From assembly GCF_013391635.1 (NCBI RefSeq), contig NZ_JACAWU010000001.1, positions 62,001 to 126,000 of the forward strand: a stretch of 64,000 nt of DNA. The letters run 5' to 3'. Shown here in pieces: positions 44,968 to 54,632 of the stretch. The notes under the pieces were generated by a model. The model ran no database searches and was not told the DNA's origin. It was given only the letters and a program-made list of their open reading frames with translations. The DNA is from Natronomonas gomsonensis (GTDB lineage Archaea; Halobacteriota; Halobacteria; Halobacteriales; Haloarculaceae). A program made the translations under genes and the position numbers. The first letter of the stretch is position 1. Each line of letters opens with the position of its first letter.

Positions 44968-44985
44968 ACTGACTGAACAGTCAGT
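44968..44985. promoter_or_regulatory. TetR-type operator upstream of an ABC exporter
   Basis: ACTGACTG-AA-CAGTCAGT is a perfect 18-bp palindrome ending 7 nt before the ABC transporter start. It overlaps the end of a TATA-like box (gttatac, 44963-44969). The form resembles TetR/AcrR operators. A bound dimer would block initiation. No such regulator gene is adjacent. Confidence 0.7.
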
Positions 44986-44992
44986 TCAGGTA

Positions 44993-46921
44993 ATGGCGGA
45001 GAGTGCCATCGGGGCCGACGAGGACGACCCCTTCGAGGAGCAGCGGGAGAACGCGGAGAACCCGATGAGCAGGCTGTTCGCCGAGTACGGCCGGCCGAAC
45101 GCGGTGCAGGTGACCGTCGGGATTCTCGCGAGCATCTTCGCGCGACTGCTCGATTTGCTGCCGCCCATCATGCTCGGCTTGGCCATCGATTCGGTGTTCG
45201 GCGAGCAGGCGTTTTCACTGTGGCTGGTGCCGGAAGCGTGGACGCCCACCGACGAGTGGACGCAGTTCTGGGTCGTCATCGGCATCATCGCCGGCGCCTT
45301 CGCGCTCGGGGCGGCCTTCCACTGGATACGCAACTGGGGGTTCAACTCCTTCGCACAGAACATCCAACACAGCATCCGGACAGACACCTACGACACGATG
45401 CAGCGGTTGAACATGGACTTCTTCGCCGACAAACAGACCGGCGAGTTGATGTCCATCCTCTCGAACGACGTCAACCGCCTCGAACGGTTCCTCAACGACG
45501 GCCTGAACTCGATGTTCCGGCTGTCGGTGATGGTGTTGGGCATCGGCGGTATCCTCCTGTACTACAACTGGCAGTTGGCGCTCATCGCGCTGCTTCCCGT
45601 GCCGCTCATCGCCGGCTTTACCTACCTGTTCATCCGCATCATCCAACCGAAGTACGCCCGCGTCCGCTCGTCAGTCGGAAAGGTCAACTCCCGACTGGAG
45701 AACAACCTCGGCGGCATTCAGGTCATCAAGTCCGCCAACACAGAACCCTACGAGTCCGACCGGGTCGACGACGTGTCGATGGAGTACTTCGACGCCAACT
45801 GGGACGCAATCGAGACCCGCATCAAGTTCTTCCCCGGCCTCCGACTGCTCGCGGGCATCGGCTTCGTCGTCACGTTCGTCGTCGGCGGGCTGTGGGTGTT
45901 CACCGGCACCGCTCCCGGCCCGCTCTCCGGCGACCTCTCGGTGGGAACGTTCGTCGTCTTCATCCTCTTCACCCAGCGGTTCATCTGGCCGATGGCGCAG
46001 TTCGGCCAGATAATCAACATGTATCAGCGGGCCTACGCCTCCTCCGAGCGCATCTTCGGACTGATGGACGAACCCGACCGCCTCGAAATCGACCCCGACG
46101 CCGAACCCCTCGAAGTCGAGTCGGGCCGCGTCGAGTACGACGAGGTGACCTTCGGCTACGACGAGGCGGAAGCCATCGTCGAGAACGTCGACTTCGAGGT
46201 TGAGGGCGGCGAAACGCTCGCGCTCGTCGGGCCCACGGGCGCCGGGAAATCGACGGTCCTGAAACTCCTCCTCCGACTGTACGACGTCGACGAGGGGGCG
46301 ATACGCATCGACGGACAGGACATCCGGAACGTGACTCTGCCCTCGCTGCGGCAGCACATCGGCTACGTCGGACAGGACACGTTCCTCTTCTACGGCACCG
46401 TCCGGGAGAACATCACCTACGGCACCTTCGACGCCGACGAGGAGGCCGTCGTCGAGGCCGCCAAGGCCGCCGAGGCCCACGAGTTCATCACGAACCTTCC
46501 GGACGGCTACGACACGATGGTCGGCGAGCGCGGCGTCAAACTCTCCGGCGGCCAACGGCAGCGCATCTCCATCGCCCGGGCAGTCCTCAAAGACCCCGCC
46601 ATCCTCGTGTTGGACGAGGCGACGAGCGACGTGGACACCGAAACCGAGATGCTCATCCAGCGGTCGCTGGACCGCCTCACTGCCGACCGGACCACCTTCG
46701 CCATCGCCCATCGCCTGTCGACCATCAAGGACGCCGACACCATCGTCGTCCTCGAAGACGGCGAAATCGTCGAGCGAGGCACCCACGAAGACCTCCTCGA
46801 GGAGGGAGGACTCTACGCCCACCTCTGGGGCGTCCAAGCCGGCGAGATAGACGAACTGCCCGAGGAGTTCATCGAACGTGCGGCGAAACGGCAGGCCCGC
46901 ACCGACGCCGACGACGACTGA
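44993..46921 (+). CDS. ABC exporter, fused permease and ATPase
   Basis: 642 aa from ATG 44993. The N-terminal type-1 exporter domain has six helices with the coupling segments typical of lipid or drug exporters. The ATPase has GPTGAGKST (Walker A), LSGGQRQR (signature), ILVLDEATSDVD (Walker B) and AIAHRLST (H-loop). A half-transporter, it should work as a homodimer. The upstream palindrome suggests drug- or lipid-inducible control. Confidence 0.95.
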   Translation: MAESAIGADEDDPFEEQRENAENPMSRLFAEYGRPNAVQVTVGILASIFARLLDLLPPIMLGLAIDSVFGEQAFSLWLVPEAWTPTDEWTQFWVVIGIIAGAFALGAAFHWIRNWGFNSFAQNIQHSIRTDTYDTMQRLNMDFFADKQTGELMSILSNDVNRLERFLNDGLNSMFRLSVMVLGIGGILLYYNWQLALIALLPVPLIAGFTYLFIRIIQPKYARVRSSVGKVNSRLENNLGGIQVIKSANTEPYESDRVDDVSMEYFDANWDAIETRIKFFPGLRLLAGIGFVVTFVVGGLWVFTGTAPGPLSGDLSVGTFVVFILFTQRFIWPMAQFGQIINMYQRAYASSERIFGLMDEPDRLEIDPDAEPLEVESGRVEYDEVTFGYDEAEAIVENVDFEVEGGETLALVGPTGAGKSTVLKLLLRLYDVDEGAIRIDGQDIRNVTLPSLRQHIGYVGQDTFLFYGTVRENITYGTFDADEEAVVEAAKAAEAHEFITNLPDGYDTMVGERGVKLSGGQRQRISIARAVLKDPAILVLDEATSDVDTETEMLIQRSLDRLTADRTTFAIAHRLSTIKDADTIVVLEDGEIVERGTHEDLLEEGGLYAHLWGVQAGEIDELPEEFIERAAKRQARTDADDD

Positions 46922-46966
46922 CGAACCGGGGAGGTATTCAAGGGCGCGGAACCCCACCACGCGAGT

Positions 46967-47839
46967 ATGCTCCGGTTGGCGGTCGCGACCGACGCCGAAA
47001 CGCTCGAACGAATCCGCGACCCCCTCGCCGAACGCGACATCGAGGCGACGTACGTCCCGACGAGCGAGCGCGCCCAGCCGCTCTCCGACCCGCTCGCCGA
47101 CGAGGCGTTCGACGCCGGGTTCGTCTTCCCATCGCGGCTGATGGAGGGCGGCGTCGCCGACGCCATGCTGGACGTGCCGTGGGTCAACGACCGGGAGGCC
47201 ATCCTGCGGAGCCGGAACAAGGCCGGCACGCTCGCCCGTCTCGACCGCGCCGGCGTCCCCACACCCGAGTCGGTGTACGTCTCGAACCCCGCCAACGAGT
47301 CGGAACTCCGGGCGGCCTTCGAGCGGTTCGACCCACCGGTCGTCGTCAAGCCGAACTCGACGACCCGCGGCGTCGGCATCGCGAAGGCCGCCGACCTCGA
47401 TTCGTTCTTCGGCGTGTGCGATTACCTATCGTTGGTCCACGACTACCGCGCGACCGGCGACCGCTCCTTTCTCGTTCAGGAGTACCTCCCCGACGCCCGC
47501 GACTACCGGGCGATGGTCGTCGACGGCGACTACGTCGGCGCCGTCGAGCGCCGCCTCCCCGAGGCCGAGCGAGCGGCGGGCCGCTGGAAACACAACGTCC
47601 ACCGCGGCGCCGTCGCCGAGGGCGTCGAGTTGCCGAAAGCACACCGCAATCTCGCCGAAGACGCCGCAGAGGCGCTCGACATCGACTGGCTCGGCGTCGA
47701 CATCCTCGTCTCGGACGACCGTGCGGTCGTCAACGAGACGAACGCCCGCCCGACGGTCGACGCCGAAACGAAGTACGAGACGGACTTCTACGACCGCCTC
47801 GCCGCCCTCATTCGTCGGACCGCACGTCGAGACCGGTGA
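46967..47839 (+). CDS. RimK-like ATP-grasp ligase
   Basis: 290 aa. The ATP-grasp core has RNKAGTLARLDRAGVPTPES, VVVKPNSTTRGVGI, FLVQEYLPDARDYRAMVVDG and VNETNARPTVDAETKYE. It likely adds an amino acid or acid to a carboxylate; the acceptor is unknown. It follows the exporter by 45 nt, but a functional link is not evident. Confidence 0.9.
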   Translation: MLRLAVATDAETLERIRDPLAERDIEATYVPTSERAQPLSDPLADEAFDAGFVFPSRLMEGGVADAMLDVPWVNDREAILRSRNKAGTLARLDRAGVPTPESVYVSNPANESELRAAFERFDPPVVVKPNSTTRGVGIAKAADLDSFFGVCDYLSLVHDYRATGDRSFLVQEYLPDARDYRAMVVDGDYVGAVERRLPEAERAAGRWKHNVHRGAVAEGVELPKAHRNLAEDAAEALDIDWLGVDILVSDDRAVVNETNARPTVDAETKYETDFYDRLAALIRRTARRDR

Positions 47840-47897
47840 CGTACTGTTCGCTTCGATGCTCGAAGCGAGAGAAACGAAACCCGAGCGCCGAGGCGAC

Positions 47898-48299
47898 TCA
47901 GTCGAGGTCGATGTTCGCGGAACTGCCGGTTCGGTCGAGCGTGATTTCGAGGATGCCGTTGTTGAACGTCGCCGACGCCGAGTGTTCGTCGACGCGGGCG
48001 GGGAGTTCGATGCGCTCCTCGTAGTCGCTCGTGTCCGTCGACGCCGAGATGGTGACGTGGCGGCCGTCACACTTGATGTCGATGTCCTCCTTTCGGACGC
48101 CGGGCATGTCCGCGACGACCCGGAGTTGGTCGTCGGTCTCGTAGATGGAGACGTGGGCATCGCTACCGAAACCGGCGTTGCCCGCCGCGCTCACGCCGCC
48201 CGTCATCTCCTCCATCATTCGCTCTATCTCGCTGAAGATGTCGTCGAAGGGGTCGTCGCGGTCGTCACGGCGCATACCCGTCGGTATGTGAGTGGCCAT
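47898..48299 (-). CDS. Hsp20/alpha-crystallin small heat-shock protein
   Basis: 133 aa from ATG 48299; the second Met (MRRDD) is an alternative. The alpha-crystallin domain (about 48-128) has VSIYETDDQLRVVADMPGVRKEDIDIK and FNNGILEITLDR. The N-terminus is short and acidic. ATP-independent holdase preventing aggregation. Confidence 0.93.
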   Translation of the reverse strand: MATHIPTGMRRDDRDDPFDDIFSEIERMMEEMTGGVSAAGNAGFGSDAHVSIYETDDQLRVVADMPGVRKEDIDIKCDGRHVTISASTDTSDYEERIELPARVDEHSASATFNNGILEITLDRTGSSANIDLD

Positions 48300-48348
48300 C
48301 AAAAGCCTTCTGTCGAGGGCAGAAATCGATATCCGGCGAGGACGGCAG

Positions 48349-49365
48349 TTAGAAACCGACGCCCATCGTCTCGTTCGTGCGCTGGATGGACTCTTCGGCG
48401 TCGGCAGTTCCCAGCACGGCGCGGATGGCGTCGACGTTCTCCGGCACCACGTCGGATTCCTGGTGAATCGCCTGGAACAGATACAGGTCGTCACCTTCGA
48501 CGCTTATCGACTCCGACCAGATGCAGTTCTCCCAGATGTCCGCGCGGGGGCGGCCGCGGTCCATCGCGTACTCCTTCAGTTTGCCCGCGCCGTCGATGTC
48601 GTAGGATTCGGGGACGAGGAAGGTTCGGGACTGGGCGTCGAGCAACTCGCGGACGGCCTCGGCGTCGGGGGCGTCCTCCAGCGTGACGTTGACCGAGTGA
48701 GTGTGCATCAGCGTGGCGGGCACCTTCAGTCCGAGCGTGTCGATAGCGAGGTCCGGGAAGATGGTGTTCACGTCGGGGCCGTGATGAGAGGGGAGACTCA
48801 CCGGGTTCGGCAGGATGTCGTTGATTGGGCCACGGCCCGTCTGGGCGGGGTCGCCGCCGCGTCGGACCAGGGTGACGCGGGCCTTCTCGACGCCGTACTC
48901 CTCCTGTAGCGGCGCGAGTAGCCGCGAGAGACCGGTCGTGTTACAGGAGACGACGCGGACGTGGTCGGCGTCGGCGGCCTCCGCGAAGTTGCTCCGGGCG
49001 TTGAACGAGACGTCGACGAGGTCGGCGTCCTCGCCGCCCTGATACAGCGCGGGCGTGTCGTACTCCTCGTACAGCGACTTGTTCTCGGCGCCGATGCCGG
49101 ATGGACAGGCGTCGACGACGATGTCGGCGGCTTCGACCAGTTCCTCGACGGTGCCGGCCAACTCGATGCCGGCTTCCTCGAACAGGTGAACGCGGTCCTC
49201 GATGGCGGCGTACAGCGGGTAGTCGTTCTCGACGGCGAGTTCCGCCTCGTGGTTCGGGCGGGTCTTGGCGACGCCGATCAACTCCATGTCGGGTTGGAGC
49301 GCGACGGCGTCGGCAACGCGTTTGCCGATGGTTCCGTAGCCGTTGACCGCGACCTGAATGCTCAT
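48349..49365 (-). CDS. gap: Type II (archaeal) glyceraldehyde-3-phosphate dehydrogenase
   Basis: 338 aa. The Rossmann start [17 protein letters not shown] and catalytic Cys141 in [11 protein letters not shown] are diagnostic of the archaeal/methanogen-type enzyme; [10 protein letters not shown], then HGPDV, follow. It interconverts glyceraldehyde-3-phosphate and 1,3-bisphosphoglycerate. In Haloferax the archaeal-type enzyme serves gluconeogenesis. Its start is divergent from the CoA ligase gene. Confidence 0.95.
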   Translation of the reverse strand: MSIQVAVNGYGTIGKRVADAVALQPDMELIGVAKTRPNHEAELAVENDYPLYAAIEDRVHLFEEAGIELAGTVEELVEAADIVVDACPSGIGAENKSLYEEYDTPALYQGGEDADLVDVSFNARSNFAEAADADHVRVVSCNTTGLSRLLAPLQEEYGVEKARVTLVRRGGDPAQTGRGPINDILPNPVSLPSHHGPDVNTIFPDLAIDTLGLKVPATLMHTHSVNVTLEDAPDAEAVRELLDAQSRTFLVPESYDIDGAGKLKEYAMDRGRPRADIWENCIWSESISVEGDDLYLFQAIHQESDVVPENVDAIRAVLGTADAEESIQRTNETMGVGF

Positions 49366-49462
49366 ACCCCCGGATCGTGTGCCGACGGGAATAACCGTTT
49401 CTCTCCACGACGCAGGAGGGCAGCGGGCGAAGCGTTAACACGGCGGAGTCTGTGGGTTGCGT

Positions 49463-50998
49463 ATGCATCCCACGATAGCAGACACGCTGGAACTCACCGC
49501 CGAAAAGTACCCCGACAAAGAGGCGCTGGTGTATCCGCGACGCGACCGCCGCTACACGTTTGCGGAACTCGACGAGCGTGCCGACCGGTTGGCGAACGCC
49601 CTGGCGGACCTCGGCGTCGAGAAAGGCGACCGCGTCTCGACGATGCTGTACAACGGCTCGGAAATCGTCTGTACGGTGTTCGCGTGTGGAAAACTCGGTG
49701 CGGTGTTCAACCCCCTGAACTACCGCCTGCCGGCCGGCGAGGTCGAGTTCATCTGCAACGACGCCGAATCGAGCGTCCTCATCTACGAGGACGACACCCG
49801 CGAAGCGGTCGAAGGTGCCCGCGAGAACCTCGAAACCGTCGAGGAGTACGTCTTCATCGAAGAGGACGCTCCCGACGACACCCACGACTTCGACACCATC
49901 ATCGAGGCAGCTCCGGCGGAGACGCCCGACACCGTCGTCTCCGAGGACGACGTGTACGCCTTCATTTACACCTCGGGGACGACGGGCCGGCCGAAGGGCG
50001 TCGTCCACGAACACCGCGACATGGTCGAACACAACCTCATCTGCGTCGCGGAGGGCGGCCTCCGGAAGGACGACGTGGGGCTGTCGGCGCTGCCGCTGTA
50101 TCACTGCGCGGAGTTACACGCCGCCCTGTTCCCCAGGATTCAGGTGGGGGCAAAAAGCGTCGTCCACCACGAGTTCGACCCCGTGGCGGTGCTTCAGGAC
50201 ATCGAGAAACACGACGTGTCCGTGATGTTCGCCGCACCGACGGCGTGGAACGGACTGGCCCACGCCGCCGAGGAAGTCGACGCCGACACCTCCTCGCTCC
50301 GACTCGGCCTCTACGGCGCCTCGCCGATGCCGAAGGAGGTACTCGACGCCTGCATGGAGCAGTTCTGTGACGACTACCTCCAGGCCTACGGCATGACCGA
50401 AATCGGCCCCTGTGGAACGTTCCAACACCCCGACGAGCAGATACCGAAACAGGGGTCGGCCGGGAAACCCGCGCTGAACCACGACGTCCGGGTCGTCGAA
50501 CCCGACGGCGCGCCCGACGAGGAGGTCGACCAGGGCGACATCGGCGAGATACTGTTCGCCGGGCCGTGTACGATGCGGGAGTACTGGAACCGCCCGGAGG
50601 CGACCGCCGAATCCCTCCGAGAGGAGGGGGGCGTCGAGTGGTACTACTCCGGTGATCTCGGGTATTTCGACGACGACGGCTACCTCTACGTCGTCGACCG
50701 GAAGGACGACATGATAATCACCGGCGGCGAGAACGTCTACCCGACCGAAGTCGAGGACGTCCTGTTCTCTCATCCCGACGTAATCGAAGCGGCGGTCGTC
50801 GGCGAACCGCATCCGGAGTGGGGGGAACGCGTCGTCGCGTACGTCGTCGGCGACACCGACGCCGACACCTTGGAGTCGTTCGTCCTCGACAGCGACGACC
50901 TCGCGGATTTCAAACGGCCGCGTGCGTATCACTTCGTCGAGGAACTGCCGAAGAATCCCAGCGGGAAAGTCCAGAAGTTCAAACTCCGCGAGGAGTAG
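49463..50998 (+). CDS. Acyl-CoA synthetase (AMP-forming)
   Basis: 511 aa from ATG 49463; a TTG 6 nt earlier is less likely. The P-loop YTSGTTGRPKGVVHEH, the A4/A5 region GMTEIGPCG, YYSGDLGYFDDDGYL, the hinge VDRKDDMIITGGENVYP and the catalytic Lys in PSGKVQKFKL are all present. It activates a medium- or long-chain carboxylic acid to its CoA thioester. Substrate not predictable. Confidence 0.94.
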   Translation: MHPTIADTLELTAEKYPDKEALVYPRRDRRYTFAELDERADRLANALADLGVEKGDRVSTMLYNGSEIVCTVFACGKLGAVFNPLNYRLPAGEVEFICNDAESSVLIYEDDTREAVEGARENLETVEEYVFIEEDAPDDTHDFDTIIEAAPAETPDTVVSEDDVYAFIYTSGTTGRPKGVVHEHRDMVEHNLICVAEGGLRKDDVGLSALPLYHCAELHAALFPRIQVGAKSVVHHEFDPVAVLQDIEKHDVSVMFAAPTAWNGLAHAAEEVDADTSSLRLGLYGASPMPKEVLDACMEQFCDDYLQAYGMTEIGPCGTFQHPDEQIPKQGSAGKPALNHDVRVVEPDGAPDEEVDQGDIGEILFAGPCTMREYWNRPEATAESLREEGGVEWYYSGDLGYFDDDGYLYVVDRKDDMIITGGENVYPTEVEDVLFSHPDVIEAAVVGEPHPEWGERVVAYVVGDTDADTLESFVLDSDDLADFKRPRAYHFVEELPKNPSGKVQKFKLREE

Positions 50999-51043
50999 TC
51001 CGCGAAGCCAATCCTTTTCGTCGTCTCGGTCGCAGGTCCGGAC

Positions 51044-52030
51044 ATGAGCGATTCGGACGTACTCGACATCGAAGACCCCGAAGCCGTCGCCGCGGCGGCC
51101 GAAACCGCCGTCCAGCAGTGTCTCGCCGTCGAATCCGACGAGAGTTGCGTCGTCGTCACCGACGACAAACGCCAGCCCATCGGCGAGGCGCTGTACGACG
51201 CCGCCCTCGAAGCCACCGACGACGCCGTCATCGTCCGGTATCCGCCGGGGCCACAGCACGGCGCCGAGCCACCGGAACCGGTCGCCGGTGCCTTGGCCTC
51301 GGCCGACGCCTTCCTCGCGCCGACGACGAAGAGCCTCAGCCACACCCGCGCGCGCTCGGACGCGACCGACGGCGGCGCCCGCGGGGCGACGCTGCCGGGC
51401 ATCACCGAGGAGGTGTTCACGACGGGACTGGACGCCGACTACGACGCCATCGCCGCCGAGTGCGAAGCGATGCTCGAGAACGTCGACGGCGCCGAGGAAA
51501 TCCGTGTCACCTCCCCGCAGGGCACCGACATCACCTTCGAGTTGGGCGACCGCGTCTGGAACGACGACACTGGCATCGTCCACGAACCGGGCGACTTCTC
51601 GAACCTCCCGGCCGGCGAGGTGTTCATCAGCCCCGAATCCGCCGACGGCACCTACGTCGTCGACGGCACCATCCGACCCCACGGTCTGCTCGACGAGGGA
51701 CAGACGGTCACCTTCGAGGTCGAAGACGGCTACGTCACCTCGATTGGCGACGACGCCATCCGCGCCGAGGTCGAGGAGGCCGCCGAGCAGGTGGGACAGA
51801 ACGCCTACAACATGGCCGAACTCGGCATCGGAACGAACATCGGCGTCACCGACCTCGTCGGCAGCGTCCTGCTCGACGAGAAGGCCGGCGGGACCGTCCA
51901 CATCGCCCTGGGCGACGACGCGGGCATCGGCGGCGACAACGACGCGCCCATCCACCTCGACGGCATTCTGCGAGAGCCGACGGTGTACGTGGATGGGGAG
52001 GAAGTGGAACTTCCTCAGGTCGAGCGGTGA
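51044..52030 (+). CDS. M29-like aminopeptidase
   Basis: 328 aa. The C-terminal metal-binding region AELGIGTNIG, EKAGGTVHIALGDDAGIGG and APIHLDGIL follows the leucyl aminopeptidase (M29)/NicX-like pattern. Haloarchaeal annotation calls these aminopeptidases; alternative dioxygenase activity is possible in this fold. Cytoplasmic. Confidence 0.88.
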   Translation: MSDSDVLDIEDPEAVAAAAETAVQQCLAVESDESCVVVTDDKRQPIGEALYDAALEATDDAVIVRYPPGPQHGAEPPEPVAGALASADAFLAPTTKSLSHTRARSDATDGGARGATLPGITEEVFTTGLDADYDAIAAECEAMLENVDGAEEIRVTSPQGTDITFELGDRVWNDDTGIVHEPGDFSNLPAGEVFISPESADGTYVVDGTIRPHGLLDEGQTVTFEVEDGYVTSIGDDAIRAEVEEAAEQVGQNAYNMAELGIGTNIGVTDLVGSVLLDEKAGGTVHIALGDDAGIGGDNDAPIHLDGILREPTVYVDGEEVELPQVER

Positions 52031-52077
52031 AACCGCGAGACGGGGAGGAAATCGAGCTTCCGACCGTCGAGTAACGC

Positions 52078-52257
52078 TCAGAGCCGAGCGTACCAGAACA
52101 GTCCCCCGAGGACGACCACAAGTAGGACGAGAAAGCCGACGAACAGCGCGACCCCGTCCGGGAGGACCGTCCCGAGGACGGCCCCAATGGAGACGAACCC
52201 GATGGTGGCGAAGGCGTAGAACAGATACATCCGAACCGCCGAATCGGCGAGGGACAC
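52078..52257 (-). CDS. Small two-helix membrane protein
   Basis: 59 aa from GTG 52257, or 50 aa from ATG 52230. The reading is MYLFYAFATIGFVSIGAVLG, then a short polar turn LPDG, then a second hydrophobic helix FVGFLVLLVVVLGGLFWYAR. Both helices are complete and the stop is well placed against the aminopeptidase end. Function unknown. Confidence 0.65.
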   Translation of the reverse strand: MSLADSAVRMYLFYAFATIGFVSIGAVLGTVLPDGVALFVGFLVLLVVVLGGLFWYARL

Positions 52258-52365
52258 GGCATCGAACGCGGTGGCCGGTGAAATAATCCTATCGGCAGGT
52301 CACGGTCGAAGCCTCGTCATCGTCGGAGCCACGCGCTTATACGTTCGCACCGTCAAGTGCGGCCA

Positions 52366-53016
52366 ATGAGTCAACAGCGCGTCGCGGTTCGGTGTCCCTC
52401 CTGTTCGCCGTCCGCCGAGACCGCCCACGAGGTGCTCAACCACGGTGGGCAGGCCACGGTTCGATGCAGCGAGTGCAGCCACGTTCACAAGACGACCATC
52501 GAAGAGGAATCCCGCGTCGACCGCCGGGTTATCGTCTCCCAGGACGACGAATCGACGGAGGCACGCGTCGAAGTGCCGCCCGAGGAGGAGCTGTCGACCG
52601 GCGACGAGTTCCTCGTCGAAACCGACGAGGCGATTCTCACGGCGCGTATCACCTCCATCGAGACGACTGAGGGGGCCCGCGTCGACGAAGCCAGCGCAGA
52701 GGACGTGAAGACGCTGTGGACGCGTGCGGTCGGCAACGTCGCGGTGAACCTGACGCTGCACCCGAAGGACGGCGGTCACGACGAGACCCGGAGCGTGAAG
52801 ATACAGGTGCCCGGCGACGAGGAGTTCGTCGTCGGCCGGACCCACGAGTACGGCGGCGAGGAGTTCACCGTCGAGCGCCTGCTGGTCCGAGAGGACGCCA
52901 CCAACTACTACCGCGAGGGCTACGACCACGCCGGCGACGCGGCGCTCGCGAAGGACCTCAAGCGAGTGTACGCCCGCGACGAGAACTCTACCCAGCGAGC
53001 GTGGTCCGCCTGGTAG
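52366..53016 (+). CDS. HVO_0476-family zinc-finger protein
   Basis: 216 aa from ATG 52366. A four-Cys zinc finger (RCPSCS; RCSECSHVHK) lies at 9-41. A beta-rich domain with FVVGRTHEYGGEEFTVERLLVRED follows. The pattern and downstream pcm gene match the haloarchaeal HVO_0476 family. It starts a run of four same-strand genes; pcm follows after 4 nt. Confidence 0.88.
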   Translation: MSQQRVAVRCPSCSPSAETAHEVLNHGGQATVRCSECSHVHKTTIEEESRVDRRVIVSQDDESTEARVEVPPEEELSTGDEFLVETDEAILTARITSIETTEGARVDEASAEDVKTLWTRAVGNVAVNLTLHPKDGGHDETRSVKIQVPGDEEFVVGRTHEYGGEEFTVERLLVREDATNYYREGYDHAGDAALAKDLKRVYARDENSTQRAWSAW

Positions 53017-53020
53017 GCCG

Positions 53021-53680
53021 ATGTTCCGACGCGACGACGACGCCGATTCGGATTTCGAAACCCGTCGCGAGCGGATGGTCGAGGCCCTCGTCGAGAGCGG
53101 CCGCATCGAACGCGAATCGACCATCGAGGCGCTGAAGGCCGTCCCGAGACACGAGTTCGTCCCACCCGAGCGACGGGGGAGTGCCTACGCCGACCGACCG
53201 CTCCCCATCGGCAACGACCAGACCGTCTCTGCCCCCCACATGGTCGGTATCATGTGCGACAGACTCGCCTTGAGCGAAGGCGAGGCGGTGCTCGAAATCG
53301 GCACCGGCTGTGGGTATCACGCCGCGGTCACGGCCGAAATCGTCGGCGACGGCAACGTCTACAGCGTCGAGTACGTCGAATCGCTGGCCGACGACGCGCG
53401 AAACCGACTCGACGACCTCGGATACGACGTTCACGTCCGCGTCGGCGACGGCCACGACGGGTGGCCCGAGTACGCCCCCTACGACGCCGCGTATCTCACC
53501 TGCGCCGCCCGCGAGTTGCCCGAGGCGGTCCTCGACCAACTCCGTGAGGACGGCCGGTTGCTCGCGCCCGTCGGCGACCGTCGACAGCGACTCGTCCGCG
53601 CCGTCAAACGGGAGGGCGGCATCGACCGCGAGGAGTTCGGTGGCGTCCGGTTCGTCCCGATGCAGGGCGGCGATTCTTGA
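53021..53680 (+). CDS. pcm: Protein-L-isoaspartate O-methyltransferase 1
   Basis: 219 aa. The pre-motif PRHEFVPPE, YADRPLPIGNDQTVSAPHMVG and SAM motif LEIGTGCGYHAAVTA are typical. It methylates L-isoaspartyl or D-aspartyl residues for repair. It heads a group of three related genes with a diverged paralogue at 54633. Confidence 0.95.
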   Translation: MFRRDDDADSDFETRRERMVEALVESGRIERESTIEALKAVPRHEFVPPERRGSAYADRPLPIGNDQTVSAPHMVGIMCDRLALSEGEAVLEIGTGCGYHAAVTAEIVGDGNVYSVEYVESLADDARNRLDDLGYDVHVRVGDGHDGWPEYAPYDAAYLTCAARELPEAVLDQLREDGRLLAPVGDRRQRLVRAVKREGGIDREEFGGVRFVPMQGGDS

Positions 53681-53702
53681 GGCCGGAGTGTGAAGCCGGC
53701 GT

Positions 53703-54611
53703 ATGCCAACGCAGGACCGAAGCGAGCCACCCTGGCGCGAGATAGCGTTGCTGTGGGCGGCCCGCCGCTGTGGCGCCCTCGAGGCGCTGTCGACGACCGC
53801 CGGGTCGCCCGAAGCGGTCGCCGATGCCACCGGTATCGACCCGGAGGCGGCCGAGCGTCTCGTCGCGGCGCTGCAGTCGCAGGGGTTTCTCACCCACGTC
53901 GACGGGGAGTACGAACCCACCAATCGCCTCTTGGGCTTTCTCACGAAGACCGACCTCCGCTCTATCGGCCGTCTCCCCGCCAAATTAGACGCCTTCGAGC
54001 GATGGGTCGCGCTGCCGGAGACGCTGGCCGGTCGAGCGGTCCCGGAGCAATCGGACGAGTTGCGGAACGAACTCGGACGGGCGGCCGCCACCGACGAAGC
54101 CAGTCTGCGCTCGGAGGTGACGACCGCGGTCCACGCCGCCCCGGACGGCGACAGCGTCGTGGTGGTCGGCGATGGAGCGGGCCGCCGTGCCGTCGAGTTC
54201 GCCCGCCGGGGCTGGTCGGTGACGTTGCTGGACAGCGAAGAGCGAATCGACGCCGCCGAGCCGCTGCTCCGGCGGGAGTCCGTCGACCTCCGCCGTGGCG
54301 ACGGAACCGAGATGCCGCCGTGTGACCTCGTGGTCGGCATCGAGACGCTGAGTCGCCGCGACGGCGACGGTGCCGCGGACCACGTCGCGGCCGCGGCAGC
54401 AGCCGCACCTGCGGCCGTCTTCTTCGACACGTTCAGTGGCGAAACGCCCGGAGCCGCGTTGGTCGATATCGACCGGCTGGCGGCCGGAGCGGGTCGCGTA
54501 CACAGCGTCGGAACGGCCCGCTCGTGGCTCGGAGGGGCCTTCGACGAGGTATCAGTCGAGGCGGTGCCATCGGGTCGCCGGTCGGCGCTCGTCGGGCGCT
54601 CGATTCAATAG
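53703..54611 (+). CDS. O-methyltransferase-like protein with winged-helix dimerisation domain
   Basis: 302 aa. An N-terminal winged-helix/dimerisation domain (about 10-75) precedes a Rossmann-like domain with VVVVGDGAGRRAVEFARRG, which departs from the strict SAM E/DxGxGxG motif. It is placed between the two pcm genes on the same strand with small gaps. It may be a partner or a degenerate methyltransferase. Activity uncertain. Confidence 0.82.
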   Translation: MPTQDRSEPPWREIALLWAARRCGALEALSTTAGSPEAVADATGIDPEAAERLVAALQSQGFLTHVDGEYEPTNRLLGFLTKTDLRSIGRLPAKLDAFERWVALPETLAGRAVPEQSDELRNELGRAAATDEASLRSEVTTAVHAAPDGDSVVVVGDGAGRRAVEFARRGWSVTLLDSEERIDAAEPLLRRESVDLRRGDGTEMPPCDLVVGIETLSRRDGDGAADHVAAAAAAAPAAVFFDTFSGETPGAALVDIDRLAAGAGRVHSVGTARSWLGGAFDEVSVEAVPSGRRSALVGRSIQ

Positions 54612-54632
54612 GCTCCGGCCCCGATTCCGGGT

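Noticed and set aside
45671..46960. A 429-codon minus-strand frame opposite the ABC transporter ATPase
   Set aside because: All ABC motifs read correctly on the plus strand, so this is a mirror frame.
50114..51955. A 613-codon minus-strand frame opposite the CoA ligase and aminopeptidase
   Set aside because: Both plus-strand genes carry complete catalytic motifs; the antisense frame has no motif.
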